Source: Plotosus lineatus (taxonomy: Eukaryota > Chordata > Actinopteri > Siluriformes > Plotosidae). Taken from it: a DNA stretch of 64,000 nucleotides. Below the pieces are notes generated by a model, which was given only the letters and a program-made list of their open reading frames with translations, made no database searches and had not been told where the DNA came from. The stretch lies in the NCBI GenBank assembly GCA_024760905.1, contig CM045745.1, positions 17,432,782 through 17,496,781 on the forward strand, written 5' to 3'. Of this stretch, positions 55,801-62,282 are shown piece by piece; positions within the stretch are counted from its first letter, which is position 1; the number at the start of each line of letters is the position of its first letter. The position numbers were made by a program, and so were the translations under genes.

Positions 55801-58800
55801 AGGAGGGGCAGTGGTGCTCTAGTGGTATAAGGCGCTGGATCGCTGGTCCAAAGGTTGGGGGTTCGAGTCCCACTCTCCACAAGGTTGTCACTGTCCCCCC
55901 AGTGCAGCTAACTGGGTTATCCAAGGCGGGCCATGTCTCTCACTGTCTATGGTGAGACGCATGTAAAAGAACCATTGCTGACTTTCGTAAAGAGTAGCTG
56001 CAAAGTCGTCAGCGTGTTTCTGTCCCTTGCTAAAAAGGGTTGTGACAGGAAGGGCATCCGACGTAAAAACCTCTGCCAAATCAAACGTGCGAATCAGATG
56101 ATTCGCTGTGGCGACTCCCGAGTAAAAGGGAAAAAGCCGAAAGGAAGACAGACAGTGGAAAAGGTTAAGGAAAATGCCACAAAACAAGGCCAATTATGCA
56201 AAAACAAACAAACAAACAAAACCCAAAAAAACAACCCCCCCCCCAAAAAAAAAAAAACACAAACAAAACAAAAAACAACCCAAAACCTCCCATGAAAACT
56301 ACTTACATTTTTATGTGAGGTGCGCATCTGTATGTGTGTGTATTTATATTTTATTTACATCTTCTGCATTATTTTTGAATGTTTAATTGTTATTATAAGC
56401 ATTTATAGTATTGAATATGTATTTATTAATATTATATACACATATACATGTACGTATACGTCAGACGGGGGGGTTGATCCTACTTCGCAGAATTCAGCAG
56501 TTGCAGGGGGATCTCGGTCCCAATTCAGCACGGAAAGTGAGGGATCCCTGTATTTTTTTTTTTTAATTTACAGTATTTCGCATTTTTTCTTACAGTTTAG
56601 ATGATCATCCACATTAGAGCAGATACGAGCCTAAAAATACAAATGATATTTGATGGGATTTGTTGTGTCTCAGCCATTCTGTGTAGTATAAATGCTATTT
56701 TGATAAACACAGATCATGCATGTGTCACACAGTGAGTAAAACCACATGACCATACCAGCTGTCAGGATTTCTGTAAGTTGCAAACAGATTTATGCAGAAA
56801 ATTAACTTGTTAGCTGAAAGCTTTTGACAATAAAAGCCTAAAATTTAATCTGGATTTGCTATTTGGGACAAATACATTAAAACTACAGTCGGCCCTCTAC
56901 TTACGAAAACCTATGAATACGAAAAATCCAGGTTACGAAAAGCATTTTTCTATATTTTCGTCCTCTGTATACGAAACAACTTCTTGCAAAAAGTGCCAAA
57001 CGCGCCATTGAAAAATTCAAACGTGAACTTCAAACAATGCGCGAGTTGCTCTCTCATTGGCTGTCTCCCAACATCCCGCCCCGCTGGCCTCCCATTGGCC
57101 AGGAGGGAGCTGAATCTCCATAGTACTGTACCCATAAAGCTTGTTTGTCACACGCGTAAAGGAGAGCTGAACTGTTGGTTCTTGAGTTTCAAGAGTGCTC
57201 ACTGCAGCTTATTTTTCATTTTGTAAGTTGTTTAATTAAATGTTTAATAAATGTGGCGCGCTCCACCGAATGTAGGCAAAACGTGGCTCATTCAGACCTC
57301 CGATCCCTCCAGCAAACAGGTGAATGTTGAGAACTAAACAAGTGTTCAAAGCGCACTGACCTGCTTGACAGATCGGAAGTCCGGACAAGTTGTGTTCTGC
57401 CCCAAAATCTCCGGTGTCGCCGCGATGCCTCATGCACAAGGCGGGGCACGTCACAAATGTTTAATAATGTTTGATTTGGTTAATAAAAAAAATTGGTTCA
57501 TAAAAAAATGTTTTGTATCTCCATAGTAGTGTACCCATGCCTGTTTGTCACACGCGTAAAGGAGTTGTACTGTTGGTTCGTGACTTTCGTGAGTTTATTT
57601 GAGAGGGCTCATCTTATAATCTGATAAACACGGCTCATTGGTAATGATTATGGGTTTACATGACTAGACAACCAAGTGAAACAATAAGGAATGAAGACAG
57701 TTTTTATGACTGATTTGAGCAGAGATGTGGCGCACTTGCCCTGACAGACACAGGGCTGCGTTCAGAGTCAGTCAGAGATGAAAGGAGGCAGGTATTCTTT
57801 AACTCTCTTTTGAGAGTGCACATTGCAGCTTATTTTTCGTTTTATTAAGTTGTTTAGTAAATGTGGCGCACTCCGCCGAATGCGAGCAAAATGCGGCTCA
57901 TCCGGACCTCCGATCCCTCAAGGAAACAAGTTAATGTTGAGTCTGGACCGCCGATCTGTCAAGCAGGGGAGTGCGCTTTGAATACCCCGTCTCAAAAGCT
58001 CCAGCGTCGACTGCACACTGCGTGTGGGCAGGGCCCGCATTTGGCGGAGCACGCCACAAATGTGTGTTGTTTGTGTGCGAGAGAGAGGGAGAGACAGTGT
58101 TTTTGTTTGTGTGCACGTGTGGGTGGGTGTGAGAGAGAGAGAGACAGTGTGTGTGTGTGTGCGCACGCGTTAATAAAAAAAATGTTTAATAAATGTTAAT
58201 AAAATAGTTTAATATGTTATTAAAATGTTTAAATGGTTTAATAATTAATTTACTTTTAACACATTTCATTCAAAATTGGAGTACTTTTAAAAATTTTAAA
58301 GGGTTTATGAGGTAGTCTTGGGAGCCTTGGAACGAATCACGTGTTTTACATGTAAAATGCACCTCTACTTACGAAAACGGCTCTGGAACGGATTCATTTT
58401 GAAAGTAGAGTGCTGACTGTATTTCGAAAAATGTTTGTGTGTCTCTAAAATCTCTTATTTATACACACTAAGAAAAATTACATCTCACAATAATACCAAA
58501 CCAGACAAACAAAATGTTATTTTAATTTGCAAAACAAACAAAATTCAATGATAAAGTTGTTTGATGGGCCTCCGTAAAATAAACAGATAAAAAAAATCTA
58601 TTAATTTATTCGATATATGAAGCTAAAATTTCACAGTAATCATGATTATATATTTGTGTGTAAAGTTTCTGGACATGTGACCATCAGACCCATATGCAGC
58701 TTCCTCCCAAAGTTAGTGCCACCATGTTAGAGACACAATTGTGCAGAATGTCTTTGTCTGGTATTGGGTTACAATTTCCCTGCACTAGAACTGCTAGGCC

Positions 58801-59927
58801 CAAACCTGTTCCACAATGATCCATCCCCCTGCACACACACTGAGCTCCATGATGTGCCTTGCTAAGGTTGGAGGGAAACCATGAGTCACTTGTACAGAAC
58901 CCTGACCTCAACCCCACTCAACACCTTTGGGATGGAATAAAATGCCAACTGCCAGAGATGTCCCCACATGACACCAGTATCTGACCCTAATATTGCTCTT
59001 GTGGATGAATTATCACAGCAGCCACACTCCAAAATCTAGTGAACAGTCTTACAGAGCACAGAAATTCATTATAACAGCAATAAGGAAGGAAACCTGGAGT
59101 CCAACGATCAAGAAACACATGTTATGGGAAAGTGTCCATAGACTTTTGTCCATGTAGAGCATATGTTTATAAGCATAAAACCAAATGTACTAATGGGATT
59201 AAAAAAAAATTTAAATCAGTTCCCTGACACACACACACACCCCAACCACAGACATTAGAGATCAGTTAATAACAACCACAATCACCTGTTCGTGTTAAAA
59301 GTTCAACAGGATGAAGCTTTCAAAGATTTGAACATTCAGTCCATTCATTTAAATGAGAAAAAAAAAATCAGGAAAATCTGAATATTTTAAAAAGTATTAA
59401 TTATTTTTAAAAATGTAAGCAGAAATGCCTTAAACGCTTTGACGACTAAATGGTTTTTCTAGCACAAAATATGCTGGAACAGATTCTCAAAAAAAATACA
59501 CAAGTTTTATAATAAAGAATAAATATTACAAGAACTATAGCATTGCTCTCACTCTAATTATCTGCTGGTTAGCTCTGTATCAGATAACCATCTTGATCTT
59601 GATAACCTGATAACTATCAGCACATTATGACGCATGAGCAACTCTGTCTACAGGTGAGTATTAATAACAGCAGTTATTTACAATAATAACAGTAGTTATT
59701 TACATCTGAGACACATAGCCACTCTTCTTCTTCTCTGTACTTTACAAAAACCGGATAGATAACTAGCGAACCGGCTACCTTGAATCTGGCACCCAGACTT
59801 TGGCTGTTCTGTCTCTGGACACAGAAACAAAAGCCCCTTCCGGAAAAGCCGCCATAGCGACTCCTCTCACGTCCATCTCATGTGCAGGAATCGAACAGCT
59901 CAGCCGATATGTATTTCGGGAAGCCAT
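43283..59927 (-). CDS. plaa: Phospholipase A2-activating protein (Doa1/Ufd3 orthologue), complete gene model
   Basis: PLAA is a cytosolic ubiquitin-binding cofactor of the p97/VCP ATPase. It acts in ubiquitin turnover, membrane-protein trafficking and lysophagy. I assembled 14 exons on the - strand: 59927-59779, 55594-55401, 54127-54027, 53534-53414, 50352-50185, 49881-49746, 48826-48657, 48482-48331, 47542-47323, 47180-47115, 45489-45418, 45326-45219, 45128-44961, 43854-43283. The total is 2397 nt, 798 residues; the human protein is 795. All joins are GT-AG and keep phase. Domains: WD40 repeats about 1-310, PFU about 385-465, and a PUL Armadillo-like domain about 535-798. The start ATG at 59925-59927 opens [12 protein letters not shown]. 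The genes nearby do not suggest any shared function beyond promoter sharing with smim20. Confidence 0.95.
44010..44600 (+). mobile_element. Family-2 SINE split by a foldback hAT MITE
   Basis: The head (CACTGTGGTGTAGTAGTGAG, CCTCGCAGC) is followed by an A20 tract where the family reads CAAGAAGG. The body then runs to 44183, the 275-bp foldback element follows, and the SINE resumes (GTATAAATGGTTGTGAGAG) with tail B to about 44600. It lies in plaa intron 13. Confidence 0.75.
44184..44458. mobile_element. Foldback hAT MITE with arms of about 130 bp
   Basis: Starts CAGGGGTGTCAAACTCGTGC and ends with its complement GCACGAGTTTGACACCCCTG. Almost the entire element is one inverted repeat with few mismatches, and only a few tens of bases in the centre are unpaired. 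Flanking octamers GTGTAAGT and GTATAAAT agree at six of eight positions. Confidence 0.88.
44961..45326 (-). CDS. plaa: plaa exons 12-13: linker into PUL
   Basis: Exon 12 (45326-45219, 108 nt) carries [20 protein letters not shown]. Exon 13 (45128-44961, 168 nt) carries [36 protein letters not shown] and [12 protein letters not shown]. Both are phase 1 on each side. They match the lead-in and first helices of the PUL region. Confidence 0.92.
45418..47542 (-). CDS. plaa: plaa exons 9-11: PFU core and DPFTG repeats
   Basis: Exon 9 (47542-47323, 220 nt) encodes most of the PFU ubiquitin-binding domain: [40 protein letters not shown], and an ending VDPFTG. Exon 10 (47180-47115, 66 nt) and exon 11 (45489-45418, 72 nt) are small phase 1-1 exons. 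Each encodes GAGRYIPGS followed by a variable spacer and DPFTG, so the same module is repeated exon by exon. Confidence 0.95.
45787..46350 (-). mobile_element. 5'-truncated LINE with perfect 17-bp duplication (copy 2)
   Basis: 564 bp in plaa intron 10, bracketed by identical AATGATGTGTTTATGCT at 45770-45786 and 46351-46367. The - strand encodes the C-terminal third of a LINE ORF ([53 protein letters not shown]) with few frame breaks, ending MIRCGDP-stop and a short AAAAG-rich tail. Perfect duplications suggest a recent insertion. Confidence 0.88.
46795..47005 (-). mobile_element. Family-2 SINE fragment
   Basis: Reverse-oriented: GAGCCAATCCCAGCTGAC, CAAACTTCACATAGAAAGG, and the head complement TTCTCGCTGTGAGGCACC. 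It lies in plaa intron 10. Confidence 0.65.
47872..48255 (+). mobile_element. Family-2 SINE
   Basis: Head ACGGTGGCTTGGTGGTTCAG, a CTG-rich insertion, TTCTGGTTTGATTCCTGGG, body, tail B (GCAATGGCCTGGCGAGC, AATTAGGATTAAATGGC) and a GAATGAAC end. It lies in plaa intron 8. Confidence 0.75.
48331..48826 (-). CDS. plaa: plaa exons 7-8: end of WD40 array to start of PFU
   Basis: Exon 7 (48826-48657, 170 nt): [20 protein letters not shown], acidic linker, [20 protein letters not shown]. Exon 8 (48482-48331, 152 nt): [41 protein letters not shown]. These correspond to the conserved linker and first strands before the PFU fold. Confidence 0.94.
48992..49302 (+). mobile_element. Family-1 SINE, tail B
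   Basis: Head GGGCAGTGGTGGCTGGTGG with the box B region deleted, body, tail B (GAGACGGGCGCCAGCCTC, CCCTAATTAGGATTCAGC). Direct repeats ATATTTTAAC lie on both sides. plaa intron 6. Confidence 0.78.
49746..50352 (-). CDS. plaa: plaa exons 5-6: WD40 repeats
   Basis: Exon 5 (50352-50185, 168 nt): [54 protein letters not shown]. Exon 6 (49881-49746, 136 nt): [38 protein letters not shown]. Each has the GH...D-x-[S/T]-[V/I]-R-x-W pattern of WD40 blades that bind ubiquitin in Doa1/PLAA. The donor of exon 5 is CAAG|GTGCAG. Confidence 0.95.
50649..51522. mobile_element. Non-autonomous hAT element
   Basis: Ends CAGGGGTCGGGAACC and GGTTCCCGACCCCTG are perfect inverted repeats. A perfect 8-bp duplication ATGTAGAC lies at 50641-50648 and 51523-51530. 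GAGAGCCA-type subterminal repeats are present on both sides. No transposase domain was recognised in the 874 bp. It lies in plaa intron 4. Confidence 0.92.
52411..52600 (+). mobile_element. Family-4 SINE
   Basis: GAGCAGTGGCTCAGTGGGTA head, GGGGTTCAAAGCCCAG box B, CACTGTTGGGTGCTTGAG and TTGCTCTGGAGAAGGACGTC. Related to 15815-15995. plaa intron 4. Confidence 0.72.
52987..53371 (+). mobile_element. GGATCCCT-type MITE
   Basis: CAGTGATCCCTCACT at the left and AGTGAGGGATCCCTG at the right, TA on both sides. Shared internal blocks: AAAACAAGGCCGATTATAC and TGTGAGGTGCGCATCTGTA. It ends 42 bp from plaa exon 4. Confidence 0.85.
53414..54127 (-). CDS. plaa: plaa exons 3-4: WD40 repeats
   Basis: Exon 3 (54127-54027, 101 nt): [34 protein letters not shown]. 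Exon 4 (53534-53414, 121 nt): [40 protein letters not shown]. Classical WD40 blades almost colinear with vertebrate PLAA. Confidence 0.95.
53735..53850 (+). mobile_element. LINE 3'-end fragment with (GAT)n
   Basis: AGAGCTGGAGGAAGTGGTTG followed by GGGGAGGGACATCTGGATC and ending in GATGATGATGATGA. This is the extreme 3' end of the family at 7690-7991, heavily 5'-truncated. Confidence 0.65.
54321..55146 (-). mobile_element. Internally deleted Tc1/mariner-type element
   Basis: Thirty-base terminal inverted repeats (54321-54350 and 55117-55146) match at 25 of 30 positions, including ACGCACCACT/AGTGGTGCGT, in a TATA/TA context. The - strand at 54844-54458 encodes the N-terminal part of a transposase ([20 protein letters not shown], then [10 protein letters not shown], a helix-turn-helix). 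It then breaks up into out-of-frame text. The DDE catalytic domain is missing. Confidence 0.85.
55401..55594 (-). CDS. plaa: plaa exon 2: WD40 repeat with abrupt GC-rich codon usage
   Basis: 194 nt, residues about 50-114: [20 protein letters not shown], then [20 protein letters not shown], then [10 protein letters not shown]. The protein is a normal PLAA blade. In the 40 codons from 55572 down to 55453, 37 end in G or C, unlike the neighbouring exons and unlike the last part of this exon. Confidence 0.95.
55697..56550 (+). mobile_element. GGATCCCT-type MITE carrying a nested SINE
   Basis: Left CACCGATCCCTCGCTACTT, right AAGTGAGGGATCCCTG, TA on both sides. Internally it matches the copy at 30573-31061, but is split at 55805 by a family-1 SINE. 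Removing the SINE and one target copy leaves about 487 bp, the same size as the intact copy. plaa intron 1. Confidence 0.85.
55805..56153 (+). mobile_element. Family-1 SINE, tail A, with perfect 18-bp duplication
   Basis: Full length: head GGGCAGTGGTGCTCTAGTGG, box B GGTTCGAGTCCC, body, tail A (GATTCGCTGTGGCGACTC, AAAAAGCCGAAAGG). The exact repeat AGTGGAAAAGGTTAAGGA at 55787-55804 and 56154-56171 marks a recent insertion. Confidence 0.92.
56886..58419. mobile_element. Large TA-flanked pogo/Tigger-like element with internal duplications
   Basis: Left CAGTCGGCCCTCTACTTACG and right TGAAAGTAGAGTGCTGACTG are inverted repeats, TA on both sides. TCTACTTACGAAAAC also recurs subterminally near 58369 in direct orientation. 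Internal blocks occur twice: TTTGTCACACGCGTAAAGGA (57145, 57543) and the stretch from CATTGCAGCTTATTTTTCG to CCGGACCTCCGATCC, seen in two versions from about 57200 and about 57820. No transposase domain was recognised. plaa intron 1. Confidence 0.7.
58660..59170 (+). mobile_element. Tc1-like transposase relic, catalytic part
   Basis: The + strand, with breaks, reads [14 protein letters not shown] at about 58902-58943, the D-L-N-P-[IT]-[EQ]-H-L-W motif of Tc1 transposases. Further degenerate C-terminal text follows. It ends near TAGACTTTTGTCCATGTAG, typical of this family's end. Confidence 0.65.
59175..59770 (-). other. plaa intron 1, proximal part
   Basis: AT-rich; nothing recognised. Confidence 0.45.
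59779..59927 (-). CDS. plaa: plaa exon 1 with start codon
   Basis: 149 coding nt, residues 1-50. [20 protein letters not shown], then [19 protein letters not shown] and [10 protein letters not shown] form the first WD40 blade. The donor is CAAG|GTAGCC. The ATG is preceded by CGCTACA and is the first in frame. Confidence 0.95.
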
Positions 59928-60598
59928 TGTAGCGCTTCACCACAGAAGCAGGCGTTGACAGGCGTGCTAAATGAACGTGTTAATAGTAAGCAAGCACAAC
60001 CCGGAAGTGACACAGCAACAACAAGCGTTTTTCCGACAAAGCCGGGTATGAGGCTGGGAATGGTCGCATGGCTTTTGTCTTCTGTCTTATGATTGGCTAC
60101 AAGCTCGAACTCTCAAGAAATTCGCCAATAGGCACGGTTTTCAAAATATAGGCCGGGATAAACAACATTTTTCAGAAAACATCCTTTGATAAACGACCCA
60201 ATTTGTATATTCTGAGGTTACTGAGGTTCTTTATAAAGCATGGTGTTTTGAGTTCGAAAAAAATAAATATGTTGAATAATAATTGCAATTAGTTTATTTT
60301 TAACATACTTTTGTTTATTTTGTTTTTCACTTGAGTAAGTTTAACCCGGAAGTAAACATCACCGTACTAAATATTTTTGTTTTGTTAACAAGAAAAAGAC
60401 AAAACATAAAAGATTAATAAATTAAAAACAAAGTTATTAGAATAGCTACCCGTTTCAATTATTTGACCAAATTTACAGTTTTATTCCAGTATTAATATAC
60501 TTTGAGTTTGAGTCTTTGAGTTTTTATTTGATGACCTTTACCCCGGAAGAACTGAGCTTCCTTCCTAGCACTGTCGTCTATGACAAGTGACAACAAAC
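59928..60598. promoter_or_regulatory. Probable bidirectional plaa/smim20 promoter
   Basis: The two divergent start codons are separated by 671 bp. The interval holds CCGGAAGTGA at 60001, CCGGAAGTAA at 60346 and CCGGAAGA at 60543, ETS/GABPA-type sites often found in bidirectional housekeeping promoters. There is no TATA box in a convincing position. An AACATGGCGAAC YY1-like motif overlaps the smim20 start codon. Binding is inferred, not shown. Confidence 0.55.
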
Positions 60599-61216
60599 AT
60601 GGCGAACAAAAAATTAACAGTGTTTTTATTCGGAGGCTTCGTAACTGCGATTGCAGCGGTTTTTTATCCGATATTCTTTCATCCTCTTACTCACACAGAT
60701 GATTACAGTAAGTCTATTAAAATTTATATTGAACAGTCCTTCAGAACATTTCAATATTACCTCTTCATACAAACCTGAGCTGTGATACGATTATTATTAT
60801 TATTATTATTATTATTATAAATAATAGTAATCATAAAACTATTAAGTTATAAAATTATCAATTAAAAGAAAAGCTGTCTGTTTTCCTTGTTTGTCTTCAT
60901 TGACAATCATCATCACCGTGTAACTATCATTACTCTTCATGTAAACTTCTACAGAGCAAATGCAGAAAATGAACCGAGCTGCAATCAATCAAGCAGATGT
61001 TCAACCTGTGGGTGAGTCTGTCTGTCTATTGTGTGTGTGCGCGTGTGTTTCATTACTAAATGAAAATATGTATTAAAACCTGATCAGACCACAGTGGTAA
61101 AAATCACAATTGTTTGATTATTTAATTGTGGTGATAATTTGTCTTTATTATTCTATTTTATTTGATTTGTTGTAGGTGTGAAGATCTGGTCAGATCCATT
61201 TAAACCTAAATCATGA
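60599..61216 (+). CDS. smim20: Small integral membrane protein 20 / MITRAC7, phoenixin precursor
   Basis: Three coding exons: 60599-60707, 60955-61011 and 61176-61216 (109, 57 and 41 nt, phases 1 and 1), giving 68 residues; human SMIM20 has 67. SMIM20 is a single-pass inner mitochondrial membrane protein that stabilises newly made COX1 during complex IV assembly. Its C-terminus is also reported as the source of phoenixin peptides. Residues about 9-27 (FLFGGFVTAIAAVFYPIFF) form the membrane segment. The exon 2/3 junction encodes NRAAINQADVQPVG then VKIWSDPF, the phoenixin region. After that Phe this protein has K-P-K-S and a stop, whereas the mammalian one has G-R-K, so the glycine amide donor is missing. 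I chose the ATG at 60599 in CAAACATGG; an in-frame GTG four codons upstream is not a plausible start. Confidence 0.93.
60790..60818. repeat. (ATT)n microsatellite
   Basis: About nine ATT units in smim20 intron 1. Confidence 0.85.
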
Positions 61217-61400
61217 TGTGAGTGATGTTGAAAGCAGACAAGAAAAGAGAACAGATCAGTGTGTTTGTGGTTTTCAGCCTTTATCAGGACTCACAGACTG
61301 GTCCAACCAAACAGTCTTCTCCTGTGTGTGTGTGTGTGTGTGTGTTAAACAGGTGAAAATGATTGCACAGATTGTTGATACTTTAATTCTTTATCCTATT

Positions 61401-61406
61401 AATAAA
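61401..61406 (+). terminator. smim20: smim20 polyadenylation signal
   Basis: Canonical AATAAA 185 nt after the stop codon. A (GT)n tract lies in the 3' UTR at about 61323-61344. Confidence 0.6.
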
Positions 61407-61667
61407 GTTTCATAAGAAAATTGTTCCAAAGTGGTAAAAAATGAATACAAATTTAAATATGTTTTGAATAAAGAAAAAAAAATGTGTGATTCATACAAAT
61501 GTACAGGGCTGTGCAAATGGCTCTGTGGATGTCACACAGCCTACTTTACAACGGATGCAATTGATACAAATAATTTTTTCAAAAGTTTTTGGACACAGTA
61601 CCATCACATTCTGTACTGTGCGTATTTGTGAAGCATCCTATTCTTAATTTAGTCTTTCTTCACCATT

Positions 61668-61965
61668 ATAATAATAACTTCCACTCTTTGACGCATTTCC
61701 ATGAGATTTGCAAGTGTAGCTTTGGGAATTTGTGCTCATTCAGTCATGAGCAGTAGTGAAGTCAGTGTTCCAGTTATAAGTGAAAAGTGTTGACTGGGGT
61801 GAAGGGCAAGACTCTGTGCAGTTCACATGACTTATAAAATGTCTTCTTTGACGTGCCATACTGCATGGAGGTGTTGTCATGCTGCATGTTTGAACTTAGT
61901 TTGAGTGAAGGGAAATTGTATGACTACAACACAAAGTCATCCTATACAATTATGTGCTTTAAAGT
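61668..61965 (-). mobile_element. Tc1-like transposase relic
   Basis: Reverse-oriented remains of the same Tc1-like family (CTTCCACTCTTTGACGCATT, GAAGGGAAATTGTATGAC). It is highly mutated, with no frame left. Confidence 0.5.
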
Positions 61966-62040
61966 TTGTCGCTACAGCTTCTTGATTAATCACGTACTGG
62001 TTTTGCGTAGGTCCGCGTTTATCTACAAAGTGCATTAACG

Positions 62041-62074
62041 CAGTGGTCCCCAACCATGGGGTTGGGGACCACTG
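62041..62074. mobile_element. 34-bp hAT element consisting only of its terminal repeats
   Basis: CAGTGGTCCCCAACC and its exact complement GGTTGGGGACCACTG are separated by ATGG. The unit is bracketed by a perfect 8-bp direct repeat CATTAACG (62033-62040, 62075-62082). The terminal repeat matches that of the hAT element at 26272-27449 (CAGTGGTCCCCAAACC) apart from one A. Confidence 0.88.
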
Positions 62075-62282
62075 CATTAACGTACAACTTGCAAGCATTT
62101 ATAATCGGCTTTATTCGAAAAATGTGACTTCGGCTTAAATATTAAGAGAAGAAATAAACTCTAAGAAATATGTGCAAAAATGTACAATATAATCTAAAAA
62201 TTTAAAGTATACTCCAGAAATTGTCATTGACATTGAGTGCAAACCAGTGCTTGTAATGAATGAGTGTAAATCCGTTGGAAAA

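Noticed and set aside
60587..60778. Unspliced smim20 frame starting at GTG and running into intron 1
   Set aside because: The donor at 60707/60708 is consensus, and the downstream exons restore the conserved SMIM20 C-terminus. The GTG start is not credible in a vertebrate gene.
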